From the NCBI GenBank assembly GCA_003242885.1, contig QKMZ01000015.1, positions 581,568 to 645,567 of the forward strand: DNA of 64,000 nucleotides. The letters run 5' to 3'. The position numbers and the translations under genes were made by a program. Within the stretch, counting starts at the first letter, position 1, and the number at the start of each line of letters is the position of its first letter. This document shows, one piece after another, positions 1 to 9,373 of the stretch. Origin of the DNA: Candidatus Melainabacteria bacterium. GTDB taxonomy: Bacteria; Cyanobacteriota; Vampirovibrionia; Obscuribacterales; Obscuribacteraceae. The notes beneath the pieces were generated by a model that saw only the letters and a program-made list of their open reading frames with translations, had not been told where the DNA came from and did not search any database.

Positions 1-1624
1 TGATCAGTGCGTCGGACTTGCCTGGCAGCACCATATTCAGTGCGACACCAGTTGTTGCAAGAATGGTCGTGACGATCGCTCCGTATATAGCCCAAGCGTA
101 AAGACCGCCTATTTGAGCCAGTGTCCCTGAGACGACTCCGAGCTGTGCGGAGCATGGAATTGCGACTCCGAGCAAAGCTGTCGCGATTATCTTTTCGCGG
201 CGAGTGCTCAGAAGGCGTGTGGTGATGGTGGCCATAGTCACGCAACCTAGTCCGAGAATAAGAGGAATAATTGCACGGCCGTTTAATCCTACTTTGTTCA
301 AGACCCGGTCTACAAGCACTGCCAGGCGAGGAAGATATCCGGAATCTTCCAACATCGAAAGACCGAAGTAGAATCCGAGGACTAGTGGGAATAGAAGCCC
401 GAGCAGATAAGTAACCGTAAGCGTGAGCATTCCGTACTCGCCGACAAGGATATTACCCAAAACTGCCCTGGCGGAAGGATGGCTCCAGAACTGGTAGTTC
501 ACTTCATCTGCTGGAACAGACTTGATTGTGGTGTCCAGGTTTGCACTCACCAGAGGATTGGCGAATGTTCCTTGCGGGAAATCAAAAGTCTTGTTTCCGA
601 TGGTGATTGTGCAAGGGAAAGTCGTAGCTGCAACGCGCCGTACTAGCGGTTCATAGTAGACCTTCATGCCTTTCTTCTCGGTGATTTCAACCACCGTGCC
701 GGCTACAAAAACACCAAGCAATTGATAGAAGATCATGTAGCAAACAAAGGCGGCAGCGACCGTTCCCGCCACCGGATGCAGCAGCAGCCTGCCTAGTTTG
801 GTGGAGAATGTCTTTTTCTTGGATGTAGAACGAATGCATACTTCAGCAATTTCGTTGACGCGTTGACGTCTGCGTCTATAAATGTCTTGGCGATGATTAC
901 TCGTTGGTTGTGCTGGCTGAAGCGCCGTTGTTTCAGTAAAGCTGCGTTCTGCTCGAATTGCTGTAATTGCTGTCGCATGAGCTTCAATAGATTGCGAGTC
1001 TCCTTCGAGGATCAGCAATGCATGGGCGTGAGAAATTTTTTGCTCGATGTATGGCGTCAGCAATTCATTCAGTGACGCATCGCTCTTTCCTTTTTTTGCT
1101 AGTGAAAGGTGTGCGCCAATGTTTTCAATTCCTTCCTTGCGAACGGCTACGCAAGTGATGACAGGTACATCGAGCGTTTCACTTAGCTTTGCCGTATCAA
1201 TGAGCAGCCCTCTGTGTTTTGCTTCATCCCATTGATTGATGACGACGACCATTGGTTTGCCCATATCAATCAATTGCAGTGTCAGGAAAAGGTCGCGTTC
1301 GAGACTCAATGCCGAAACGACGTTTATCACTAACTCCGCATCAACAATCAGCCTGCGGGCGGCTCTCTCTTCGTCGTTAAAACTCGAAACTCCGTAAACT
1401 CCAGGTGTATCAACAAGCTCATGCTCGCCAAACGCACCACGTGCAATGTCGATGGTCGTGCCTGGGTAATTAGATACGTCGGCGCTCAGCCCTGTGAGCG
1501 CATTGAAAATCACCGATTTGCCGACGTTTGGATTACCTGCCAACACAACTTTTAGCTGTGAGCGAACGGCGGGCTCCAACCCGCGCGACTTCGATTCCAA
1601 GACGCTGTTAGTTCCAGTCGCCAT
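1..1624 (-). CDS. feoB: Ferrous iron transport protein B (partial, C-terminus outside window)
   Basis: GTP-dependent Fe(II) permease of the inner membrane. The N-terminal G domain is clear: P-loop GNPNVGKS about 30 residues from the start, DTPG switch-II motif, and NQWD in the place of the NxxD guanine-specificity motif. The distal part carries hydrophobic Gate segments, including the typical NGRAIIPLILGLGCVTM stretch followed by TRRE. The reading frame stays open to the window edge, so the C-terminal part is missing. The ATG at 1624 is preceded by GGAGAGG at good spacing. No feoA is seen upstream; the next gene is divergent. A weak promoter candidate (TTGTAG, 17 bases, TAAACT) lies just upstream on this strand. 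Family assignment is secure; iron-dependent control cannot be shown here. Confidence 0.95.
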   Translation of the reverse strand, partial: MATGTNSVLESKSRGLEPAVRSQLKVVLAGNPNVGKSVIFNALTGLSADVSNYPGTTIDIARGAFGEHELVDTPGVYGVSSFNDEERAARRLIVDAELVINVVSALSLERDLFLTLQLIDMGKPMVVVINQWDEAKHRGLLIDTAKLSETLDVPVITCVAVRKEGIENIGAHLSLAKKGKSDASLNELLTPYIEQKISHAHALLILEGDSQSIEAHATAITAIRAERSFTETTALQPAQPTSNHRQDIYRRRRQRVNEIAEVCIRSTSKKKTFSTKLGRLLLHPVAGTVAAAFVCYMIFYQLLGVFVAGTVVEITEKKGMKVYYEPLVRRVAATTFPCTITIGNKTFDFPQGTFANPLVSANLDTTIKSVPADEVNYQFWSHPSARAVLGNILVGEYGMLTLTVTYLLGLLFPLVLGFYFGLSMLEDSGYLPRLAVLVDRVLNKVGLNGRAIIPLILGLGCVTMATITTRLLSTRREKIIATALLGVAIPCSAQLGVVSGTLAQIGGLYAWAIYGAIVTTILATTGVALNMVLPGKSDALI

Positions 1625-1825
1625 TGCCTCTCCAGCTTTGATGAGTCAAAGTTTATCAGTTGCGTATTCCCACTACAACTTTATTGAAAGAAAAGATAAC
1701 TCTGGTTTTGGTTCCGCGCGTAACGAGGGACCATCGTGCTAAAGTCAAGCACGTTGCGACTTCGGTGCTTCGGAATAGGCACCAGCGCTAGTGTTTTCGG
1801 CAGGGCAGGAGGCTGAACCGGCAAG

Positions 1826-4800
1826 ATGATCTTTTGCTCATCTCCCTATTTCAGACCTACTTTGCTCGCGCTTTTGGCCGCCTGCAACTTTCTTCTGCCT
1901 TTCGCTGCTCTAGGGCAGGAGCCGCTGGACGGCAAGCTGCCATTGGATCCGCCAACTTCAACCACTGCGCCGAAGCCCAGTAGCACTTCCTCAGCGTCGG
2001 CCTCGTCGACGACCGCTGCATCTGCAACGACTGCAAGACCCGCTTCGTCGGCGGTGATAAGTGCGCCGGCTTCGACTAGTTCTGCACCGTCAGGCAGTTC
2101 GACTTCTGCATCAAGTTCGGCACCTTCGGCAAGTTCTACAACAGCGAATCCTGCTTCTGGCAGCGGACTGATGCCCTCTATCACTCAGGTTAAAGCGAAA
2201 GGACCGCCGCAACCGAAAGAGTATTCCTTGCCCAACGGTCTGCGTATCATCCTCGTAGAAGAACATTCACTGCCGGTTGTGTCGTGCTTGGTCTGGTACA
2301 AAGTGGGCGCGCGTAATGAAAGACCTGGCGGCACAGGACTTTCGCACATGGTCGAACATATGGCTTTCGACGAAGTAGGGACCTTCCGCAAAGGCGAACT
2401 CGGCGCGACGATTGTTCGCAACGGTGGGCAATTCAACGGTTTTACCAGTGACGACTTCACTGCGTTTTTCGAAACCGTTCATCCTGCAAAACTTGATTTG
2501 GCGCTGAAGATAGAAGCTATGCGTATGCGCTCGGTTCGTTTTACCAAGTCCGCTGTGCAGGCTGAAGTCGCAAATCTCAAGCGGGAATTCGAAGAAGAGA
2601 AAAACGATCCTGCTGCCATGCTGGCGTCTGAAGTTCGTTGCGTATCTTTTCTCCATCATCCCTACGGCAGCCCTACACGCGGCTGGCTGCCGGATGTGGA
2701 AGGTCTGACAGCAGAGGATGCGAAAGGTTTTTACGATCGCTTTTATGTGCCGAATAATGCAACTCTAGTGCTGGTCGGTGATTTCAATTCCGCTAATGCA
2801 TTGGCATCCATCAAGAAGTACTTTGCAGCGTTGCCGCGTTCTGCAACTCCGGTTCCGACAATTCGAGCCAAGGAGCCGGAACAACGCGCAGAGCGCCGGG
2901 TATTGATGAAATATCCAGGCAAGACAGAGTTGCTTCAAGTCTCTTACCATGCTCCTTCCATTGCTGAGCAGGACAGCGCACCTATGGCTGTTTTGGAAAA
3001 ACTGCTCAACGCGAGCATCTCCGGCCGCCTTAAGACGAAGTTGATGGAACCGAAAATTTGCTCTGGTGCTAACTCGCAGTTTGAGTTGAAGCACGACCCC
3101 GGGCTTATCACTATCACTGCAACGCCGGCTGCTGGCCAGACTTTGCAGAAAGCCTTGGATGCGATTGATGGATTGGTTGCACAGCTGCGAAGCCAACCCA
3201 TAAGTGATGCCGAACTTCGGCGCGCTAAGAATCAGGCTGAGTATGCATGCTTCTCAGAGCGCGATGGTCCCTATAGAACAGGCTTTTACATCGGATACTT
3301 CGACAGCATCAGTTCTTGGAAAAACGCATACGCATGGCCGGAAAGATTGCGCACCGTTAGTAGTGCCGACATTCTTCGTGTGGCGCGCTTGCATCTTGTC
3401 CCTGAGAATCGCGTAGTAGGTTTCCTATCGTCTTCTACCGCGTCAAAACCAGCTCCACAACAGCCTGCCTCACCACCGTCAAAACAGGCAGCGCCAAAGA
3501 CTCCGCAAGCTGATACTCATATTGATAAGAATCACGGGCACACACCGATAAGTTTTGAAGCCTCAAAACAGACAGTGGTTGGCTATAAGAAGGACGATTC
3601 TGCGACGTCTCCTGAAGCCATTCTTTTGGCGCAAAAACCTGCTAGTGCTAAAGCTCCGACACCGGGCAGTAAGGTTGAGTCGGCGAAAACCTCGGACGCT
3701 AAGAAGTCTGAATCGGCGAAGTCCTCGGATTCGAAGGACGCGAAAAAAGCGGATGCTAAGAAACCTGATACGAAGAAGGCTGATTCGAAAACTGCGGATT
3801 CGAAGGCAACCGAAGCGAAAAAGCCAGATGCGAGCAAGCCAGATGCGAGCAAGCCGACTGATACCAGGAAAACCGATGCAAAGACCGTCGACTCTAAGAA
3901 GACCGACGCAGCAAAAGCCGTCGACTCTAAGAAAACTGATGCACCAAAAGCTGCTGAAGTGAAGAAACCAGACGCAACAAAGCCTGGCGAACAAAAGAAA
4001 TCCGAACCCGCTAAAACCACCGCCACTACCCCAGGCGCGAAGCCACCAACGCCTTCCGCGGCTGCAAATACGCCTGCACGCAGCGCACTACCAACTCAAG
4101 TCAAGTCTGGCGTTCCGCGCCCACCGGTCGGCAGCAGTTTGCATACAGGACATTACACGCGTAAAGTTCTGCGCAATGGTCTCACCGTAATCGCTTTTGA
4201 AAGTCGTCTTTGCCCAATAGTTCAGATAACCGGTGCGATTCGCGCGGGTGAAGCGTATGAGCCTCCTGCTAAGCCCGGTCTGGCAATGGTTCTGGCAAAC
4301 GCGCTTAATTATGGAACGCAACACGCTACTCGTGCTCAGTTGCAATCGGTTCAAGAAGATCTTGGTTTGCCACCACAGGCGATGCTCAAATTCGAGCCCG
4401 GTGTCGAGCAGATTACTTTCCAAACTAGGTGTTTGGCAAAAGACATGGTGCAACAACTAGGCATTGTAGCTGAATCCCTTGCATCTCCAGCACTCGCTGA
4501 TGCTGAAATGGAAAAGGCTAAGCAAGATGCGATTGCAGGTCTGCGCCGCTCCGATGAGACGGTCGCTGCGCGCGTCAATCGTGCTCTGATGCGCAGCCTT
4601 TTGGCGACAAATTCACCGCACTTCCCTACGGATCCGTCGCAGAAAGCGAAAGTGATCGAGTCGCTCAAGCAGTCCGACATCAAAGACTATTACACGAGCA
4701 CTGTCAGCCCGGCCAGCACCATGATTGTCATCGCTGGTGATTTTGATGGCGAGCAAGCCATAAAGTCTGCAGAATCGATTTTTGAAAATTGGCAATCGAA

Positions 4801-5530
4801 TACGCGCCTTGCTGCAGAACCAAGTGTGGTGCCATCTCCACGCCGCTCATTGAAGGTTTCTGTGCCGACGAAAGACCGCTCGCAGACTATGGTTTGCATA
4901 GGTAAGTTGGTGAAGACATCCCCAAGCGACAGAGATTTTTGCAATCTGGCAATCGCAGATTGTGCGCTGACAAACCATCCAATCTTCTCTCGATTGGTAC
5001 AACGTGATACGGATGAAGCCGTTTTGGCGACCAGTCTATCTACCGAAGACATCAATTCGAGATTCCAGTCTATTGGCGGTTTGACGTCGTGGTCGCTGAT
5101 TGTCCCTACTGAGCCCGAGGCGGTCGCTCGCGAAGTGAATACTATTAATACTGAATTGAAAGCGTTTGTCGCAAAGGGAATGACACCGGTTGAGATTCAG
5201 GAAGTGAAAAGATATCTTTCTGGAGTTATATGCGTGCGCTATATGCCGAATCTTTCGACGGCGGCAAAGAGCGTGCTGGACGCCGCTTTGGAACGTGCCG
5301 AGGGTGACTTCGTCGGTGAGTTGCTTTTGAGGATCTCTAACGCTGACAGCGAGTCTATTAACCGTTTTATAAGGAACGTCTTTCGTCCGGACCAATCTAC
5401 ATTGGTTGTCGCTGGAGATAAACAAGCTATCAAGCAGGTACAGCCAAAAACAGATACTGACTCGAAAGTGCGCGCTGGCGCCGCTGAAGCACGAGCGGAC
5501 GATCAGCCGGAAACCGTTTCACCTCAATAA
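1826..5530 (+). CDS. Secreted M16 zinc peptidase, two domains fused by a Lys/Asp/Ala-rich linker
   Basis: Inverzincin (pitrilysin/processing-peptidase) family, 1234 aa. Residues 1-30 look like a signal peptide, followed by a Ser/Thr/Ala/Pro-rich stretch to about 120. The first M16 unit (about 125-480) has HMVEH at 174-178, and E254 in a KREFEEEKNDP context fits the distal zinc ligand. A low-complexity linker of repeated KKxDxKK-like units covers about 570-750. The second M16 unit (about 760-1200) has GLAMVLANAL where HxxEH should be, so it is a non-catalytic half. In many bacteria the active and inactive halves are separate genes; here they are one chain. Substrate unknown; periplasmic or exported location inferred. 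AGGAGG lies about 13 bases before the ATG, which is long, so the start is probable rather than certain. Confidence 0.93.
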   Translation: MIFCSSPYFRPTLLALLAACNFLLPFAALGQEPLDGKLPLDPPTSTTAPKPSSTSSASASSTTAASATTARPASSAVISAPASTSSAPSGSSTSASSSAPSASSTTANPASGSGLMPSITQVKAKGPPQPKEYSLPNGLRIILVEEHSLPVVSCLVWYKVGARNERPGGTGLSHMVEHMAFDEVGTFRKGELGATIVRNGGQFNGFTSDDFTAFFETVHPAKLDLALKIEAMRMRSVRFTKSAVQAEVANLKREFEEEKNDPAAMLASEVRCVSFLHHPYGSPTRGWLPDVEGLTAEDAKGFYDRFYVPNNATLVLVGDFNSANALASIKKYFAALPRSATPVPTIRAKEPEQRAERRVLMKYPGKTELLQVSYHAPSIAEQDSAPMAVLEKLLNASISGRLKTKLMEPKICSGANSQFELKHDPGLITITATPAAGQTLQKALDAIDGLVAQLRSQPISDAELRRAKNQAEYACFSERDGPYRTGFYIGYFDSISSWKNAYAWPERLRTVSSADILRVARLHLVPENRVVGFLSSSTASKPAPQQPASPPSKQAAPKTPQADTHIDKNHGHTPISFEASKQTVVGYKKDDSATSPEAILLAQKPASAKAPTPGSKVESAKTSDAKKSESAKSSDSKDAKKADAKKPDTKKADSKTADSKATEAKKPDASKPDASKPTDTRKTDAKTVDSKKTDAAKAVDSKKTDAPKAAEVKKPDATKPGEQKKSEPAKTTATTPGAKPPTPSAAANTPARSALPTQVKSGVPRPPVGSSLHTGHYTRKVLRNGLTVIAFESRLCPIVQITGAIRAGEAYEPPAKPGLAMVLANALNYGTQHATRAQLQSVQEDLGLPPQAMLKFEPGVEQITFQTRCLAKDMVQQLGIVAESLASPALADAEMEKAKQDAIAGLRRSDETVAARVNRALMRSLLATNSPHFPTDPSQKAKVIESLKQSDIKDYYTSTVSPASTMIVIAGDFDGEQAIKSAESIFENWQSNTRLAAEPSVVPSPRRSLKVSVPTKDRSQTMVCIGKLVKTSPSDRDFCNLAIADCALTNHPIFSRLVQRDTDEAVLATSLSTEDINSRFQSIGGLTSWSLIVPTEPEAVAREVNTINTELKAFVAKGMTPVEIQEVKRYLSGVICVRYMPNLSTAAKSVLDAALERAEGDFVGELLLRISNADSESINRFIRNVFRPDQSTLVVAGDKQAIKQVQPKTDTDSKVRAGAAEARADDQPETVSPQ

Positions 5531-5970
5531 AAATTCAAGGGTGGTTGCCAGGCGATTTCATAGAAATATGAAAATTTTTGCGAAGTCAAGATATCGGCGT
5601 GCAAGATCTGAGCAGTTGTTAATATAAAACCGATATGCGGCGTTTCGCACTCCAATATGTGCGATTTTGGTTTTCAAGAGCGCTCAATCGCTGACCAGCG
5701 GAGCCATATCGCTGCCACCATCTGTGGTTACGCAATTGTGAAATCATAGACTGCTGGACGACCTCCGTTTAATCTACTTTTGCACAAGGTTGTCATTTAA
5801 TTAATGTGTCTAGCCAACCAAGGCTCTTTTCCCTGTCTGTGTACGCAATTTGGGAGGTTGTAAAATTCCGCAACATCAACCCTGGCGGGAATCTTGAGAC
5901 TTAGTGAAGATGTTTGACTTCTTGCGTCAAATTCCGATAAGATGCATTGTCAGTCATTTAGGAATTCCCA
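5531..5970. other. Intergenic region, no gene seen
   Basis: About 440 bases between the M16 gene and the small LysM gene. I see no convincing coding frame or RNA gene. The only interpretable element is a sigma-70-like promoter near its right end, listed separately. Confidence 0.5.
5914..5943 (+). promoter_or_regulatory. Sigma-70-like promoter for the small LysM gene
   Basis: TTGACT at 5914-5919 and TAAGAT at 5938-5943 are separated by 18 bases. Transcription would begin near 5950, giving a leader of about 20 bases before the GTG at 5971. The same -10 hexamer and spacer length occur before the tRNA-tuf cluster at 50182. Confidence 0.55.
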
Positions 5971-6708
5971 GTGTCAGACATTTTTAGGCAAAACCTTGGT
6001 GCAAATGTGATGACTACAGTAGCCAGTCGCGAAAGAGACACAATTGAGATCGAGCCGCTTCCCGAGTACACACGCGAGGAACCTGGCTTCAAGAAGGACG
6101 TCTCCAATGCAATGCCGTCGCTTAATCCTTCGGCAAATATCACTTCCTCAGGAAGTTTCGAAAGATGGGAGCGTTCACCAATCGTGGAAACTGAAGAACA
6201 GCATTCAGATGTATTAGAAGCTCTTTGGCCCGGGGTGCATCATGATTTTGAGCGCACAGCCAGCACGTCGAAGAGAGGACCGAGCTTTTATTTGACGATC
6301 GGATTCATGGGCGGAGCGATCATGTCCATGTTGGGCGTGTGGGGATTCACCACAGTGTCGTCTGTAGTGGCAAACGCCGGCAGCGGCTCGCAGAACAAGA
6401 TCGTCATGGCTCAAGGGCAGCAAGCCGGGCAACAGACCGGTGCCCCTCAAGCTTCAGCGCCAGCAGCTGCTGGTGGCGACGTCATCATTCCTTTGGCATC
6501 GACATATGAAGTTCAAAGCGGCGACACCCTTGCTGTGATTGCACTGCGCAATTACAAGCACGCCAGCCCGCGCTTGTTGGATGAAATCTGCCGCGCAAAT
6601 GGCATGCGTAACGCAAATGTGCTCAGCCTCGGACAAAAAATCACCCTTCCGGAATATCACCGCGTAAACAGCCAAGTAGCAGCGACAACAAGCAATCCTA
6701 TTCAATAG
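5971..6708 (+). CDS. Membrane-anchored protein with a C-terminal LysM domain
   Basis: 245 aa, GTG start with a weak TAGGA upstream. The first about 100 residues are polar and contain EPLPEYTREE near residue 30. One hydrophobic segment lies at about 108-132 (FYLTIGFMGGAIMSMLGVWG and following). A Gln/Ala-rich spacer leads to a LysM domain at about 182-232 with the characteristic VQSGDTL start and GQKITLP end. LysM domains usually bind N-acetylglucosamine-containing glycans such as peptidoglycan, so this is probably an inner-membrane protein that reaches the wall. The EPLPxY motif recurs in a short frame upstream of the 4111-aa giant gene, suggesting a link with that locus. Exact function unknown. 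Confidence 0.85.
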   Translation: MSDIFRQNLGANVMTTVASRERDTIEIEPLPEYTREEPGFKKDVSNAMPSLNPSANITSSGSFERWERSPIVETEEQHSDVLEALWPGVHHDFERTASTSKRGPSFYLTIGFMGGAIMSMLGVWGFTTVSSVVANAGSGSQNKIVMAQGQQAGQQTGAPQASAPAAAGGDVIIPLASTYEVQSGDTLAVIALRNYKHASPRLLDEICRANGMRNANVLSLGQKITLPEYHRVNSQVAATTSNPIQ

Positions 6709-6735
6709 TTCGCTTACCGTAGGATTGAAGAGGAA

Positions 6736-8880
6736 TTGTCACGCTCAACGCTCACGACAGAGGACGTACTCGCTCTTCTCAATGAGAGGCTATCCTCCTA
6801 CGAGCATAGGCCGCAGCAGATTGAGCTCGCGCATGCGATAGAACGCACATTCAATACGCAACAGACAGGGCTTTTCGAGGCCGGCACCGGCATTGGAAAA
6901 AGTTTTGCGGCGTTGATACCGGCTATTTTGTCCGGCAAAAAGGTCGTAGTTTCGACCGCTACGATTGCGTTGCAAGAGCAATATATCAACAAAGATATTC
7001 CTGCTCTCAAAGCAATTTTGCCTTTCCATTTTGAAGCGGCCCTGATGAAGGGGCGTGGAAACTATCTCGGATTGCGGCGTTTCGAAGATCATCTTTTAGA
7101 ACAAGCCATCGATGAAGAATTTGTCGATTGGGTGCATGATACCGAGACTGGTGATATGTCCGAGTTGGACTTCGTGCCACCATACGATGTCTGGACAGAG
7201 GTAAACTCGGATTCGGACGATTGTTTTCGTAATCGCTGTCCCAAATTCGGCGAGTGCTTTTACTTCGAGGCGCGCCGTCGCGCTGAGAAAGCCGACATTC
7301 TTGTAGTCAACCACGCGTTACTGTTAACGGATGCGGCGTCACACGGAAGTATCCTTCCGCAATATGACCTGTTGATTGTCGATGAAGCTCATCACTTGCC
7401 GAATGTAGCCACTGATGTTTTCAGCAATGGCATCAGTAATCGTGGTGTCAGAATGGCTGCATCGAAGGCTCTAAAGAGAGTTCAGGCACCGCTTGGATTG
7501 ATTCGTGAGCTGGAATTAGAATCGACCGAGTTTTTCCACCGCCTTGCGTTTGCGTTTCCCGCGCTCAAAACCCGTATCCGTGAGCCAATCGATGGTGCTC
7601 ACGAATTCGCTTTAACTCTGCGGCAATTGAAGAATTGGTTGGAGGACGAAACGTTCGAGGGAGTTCTTGATGTTGGGCAAGAACGCGAACGCGCTCGACT
7701 AAAAGCAAAAGCTATCATCTCTACGCTCGCTGGATATATCAATTGTTTGGAATTGATGGCAAAGCCTGATCCGAATTGGGTTTTGTGGATCGAAAAAGGC
7801 GACAACAATTTCTCGAAAGTAGAAGTGGTTGCAGCACCTTTAGATGTATCCGGATATATTCACGACCACGTCATCGACAAAGCCGGTCTTTCATCGTCAG
7901 TTTGGATGTCTGCGACTCTGGCTACTGGCGGCGAAGATCCGTTTTCGTTTTTCAAGCGCTCATGCGGTATAGAGGGGCATGTAATTCAGTCTAAAGTTTC
8001 CAGCCCGTTCGATTTCGAAAAACAGGCCATGCTCTATCTTCCGAGAAATTTGCCGGAGCCTAATACCAAAGAATTTTTGATGAAAGCCTGCGACGAGATT
8101 GAAAGGATTTTGGAACTTTCGGATGGTCGTGCATTTGTCCTTTTCACTAGCCGTTCTTCACTAATTCAAAGTTTTGAATATCTGGCTCCTCAACTGCCTT
8201 TTCCCGCAAAAAGGCAGGGAGAAATGCCCAGGAAAAAACTTGTTGATTGGTTTCGCGAGACACCAAAAGCGGTGCTGTTCGGAACTTCTACCTTCTGGGA
8301 AGGCGTCTCGGTGGAAGGCGAACAACTGAGCTGTGTCATTATCGACAGAATTCCATTCCAGTCGCCCGATGATCCCGTTTATGAAGCAAAATGCGAAGCT
8401 ATGAAGCAAGAGGCGGAGTGGAGCTGGTTTAACGAGTTGGCGCTGCCACACGCGACCATGCGCTTGAAGCAAGGCGTTGGCAGATTGATCCGCACCAAAA
8501 AGGATGTGGGTATTGTTTCTATCCTTGATTCGCGGATGACCGGAAAAGGTTATGGAAGGCGAATTTTAGAATGTCTACCGGGCATGAAAATTGTGCGTTC
8601 TCTCAATGGCATGAACAGTCTAGAAGAAGTTTTTGGACCGCACATTGCCGAACGTGAGCGCCAGGAAGCGGTTAAAGCCAATAAGGCCAAGCAAGCTAGT
8701 GCGGCACAAGAAATCAGCGAATTCAACAAAACCGATGAAGGCAGCGCCGTTAGCGAAGCCAGCAAAGTCGAAGAAACCGACAAAGTCACCGAGGCTCTCG
8801 AAGCAATCAAAGCAATTAAAGCCACCAAAGCTAAAAGAGACTCGCGCAAAAAATCAGGCAAAGCTTCCGCAAAAAGCTGA
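6736..8880 (+). CDS. DinG/XPD-family ATP-dependent DNA helicase
   Basis: 714 aa superfamily 2 helicase. RPQQ near the N-terminus, Walker A GTGIGKS at 50-56, DEAH at 216-219 and the late GVGRLIR helicase motif are all present. Three cysteines, C163, C168 and C174, have the spacing of three iron-sulfur ligands in DinG. The position expected for the first ligand, in KGRGNYLGLRR, is glycine 112 instead of cysteine, so a normal 4Fe-4S cluster with four Cys ligands looks unlikely. Residues about 640-714 form a Lys/Ala/Glu-rich tail. The family acts on 5'-3' unwinding of forks, R-loops and damaged DNA. The TTG at 6736 is the best start, but GAAGAGGAA sits very close to it, so the exact start is uncertain. 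Confidence 0.9.
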   Translation: MSRSTLTTEDVLALLNERLSSYEHRPQQIELAHAIERTFNTQQTGLFEAGTGIGKSFAALIPAILSGKKVVVSTATIALQEQYINKDIPALKAILPFHFEAALMKGRGNYLGLRRFEDHLLEQAIDEEFVDWVHDTETGDMSELDFVPPYDVWTEVNSDSDDCFRNRCPKFGECFYFEARRRAEKADILVVNHALLLTDAASHGSILPQYDLLIVDEAHHLPNVATDVFSNGISNRGVRMAASKALKRVQAPLGLIRELELESTEFFHRLAFAFPALKTRIREPIDGAHEFALTLRQLKNWLEDETFEGVLDVGQERERARLKAKAIISTLAGYINCLELMAKPDPNWVLWIEKGDNNFSKVEVVAAPLDVSGYIHDHVIDKAGLSSSVWMSATLATGGEDPFSFFKRSCGIEGHVIQSKVSSPFDFEKQAMLYLPRNLPEPNTKEFLMKACDEIERILELSDGRAFVLFTSRSSLIQSFEYLAPQLPFPAKRQGEMPRKKLVDWFRETPKAVLFGTSTFWEGVSVEGEQLSCVIIDRIPFQSPDDPVYEAKCEAMKQEAEWSWFNELALPHATMRLKQGVGRLIRTKKDVGIVSILDSRMTGKGYGRRILECLPGMKIVRSLNGMNSLEEVFGPHIAERERQEAVKANKAKQASAAQEISEFNKTDEGSAVSEASKVEETDKVTEALEAIKAIKATKAKRDSRKKSGKASAKS

Positions 8881-8890
8881 AGGATGCCAG

Positions 8891-9349
8891 TTATTCGCTT
8901 TCTAGCTCAGAATCCGGAATCACATCGTGGCGAATCAACACCAGCGAAATAGGTGAATGGTCCACCAAGTAGTGCACAATCGGGTCCTTCTTCATGAAGA
9001 AGAAGGTTGGTGATTGCGCGCCAATTGTGGTTGTTCCGACAAAAAGCAAATCGGCTTTCAGCTCTACTGCAGCCTTCACTATGCCCATCGCGACTTCGCC
9101 TATGCGCACTTCGCCTGTGGCATTGATACCCTGCTCTTTCAAGCTCGCTACGACCGTATCTACTTGCGACTTTGCTTTGTTCTCCGGGCGGTCAGACGAA
9201 ATGAGTTGCGCCACAACACCGACCTTTTCAGGATCAGGCACCATGCGGACGAGCACGACTTCGGCGCCGAGCGCCTTGGCGTGACGTGCTGCAGCTTCGA
9301 CGGTGCGAGCACTTCGTTTGGGACTGCTAAAAGCGACTAGGAATCGCAA
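8891..9349 (-). CDS. UspA-like universal stress protein
   Basis: 152 aa, one USP domain: MRFLVAFSSPKRSARTVE start with the usual beta strand, HAKALGAEVVLVR, then KADLLFVGTTTIG and a C-terminal strand ending ISLVLIR. The canonical ATP-binding signature G-x2-G-x9-G-S/T is not intact; the stretch reads VGTTTIGAQSPTFFFMKKDP, so this may be a non-nucleotide-binding variant. The start is TTG at 9349, preceded by GGGAGAGAG. It lies 24 bases downstream of the PiT permease gene on the same strand, so the two are probably co-transcribed. It ends about 10 bases from the convergent helicase gene. Role in phosphate stress is an inference from this pairing. Confidence 0.8.
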   Translation of the reverse strand: MRFLVAFSSPKRSARTVEAAARHAKALGAEVVLVRMVPDPEKVGVVAQLISSDRPENKAKSQVDTVVASLKEQGINATGEVRIGEVAMGIVKAAVELKADLLFVGTTTIGAQSPTFFFMKKDPIVHYLVDHSPISLVLIRHDVIPDSELESE

Positions 9350-9373
9350 TTTCTCTCTCCCTGTGTCATCGCT

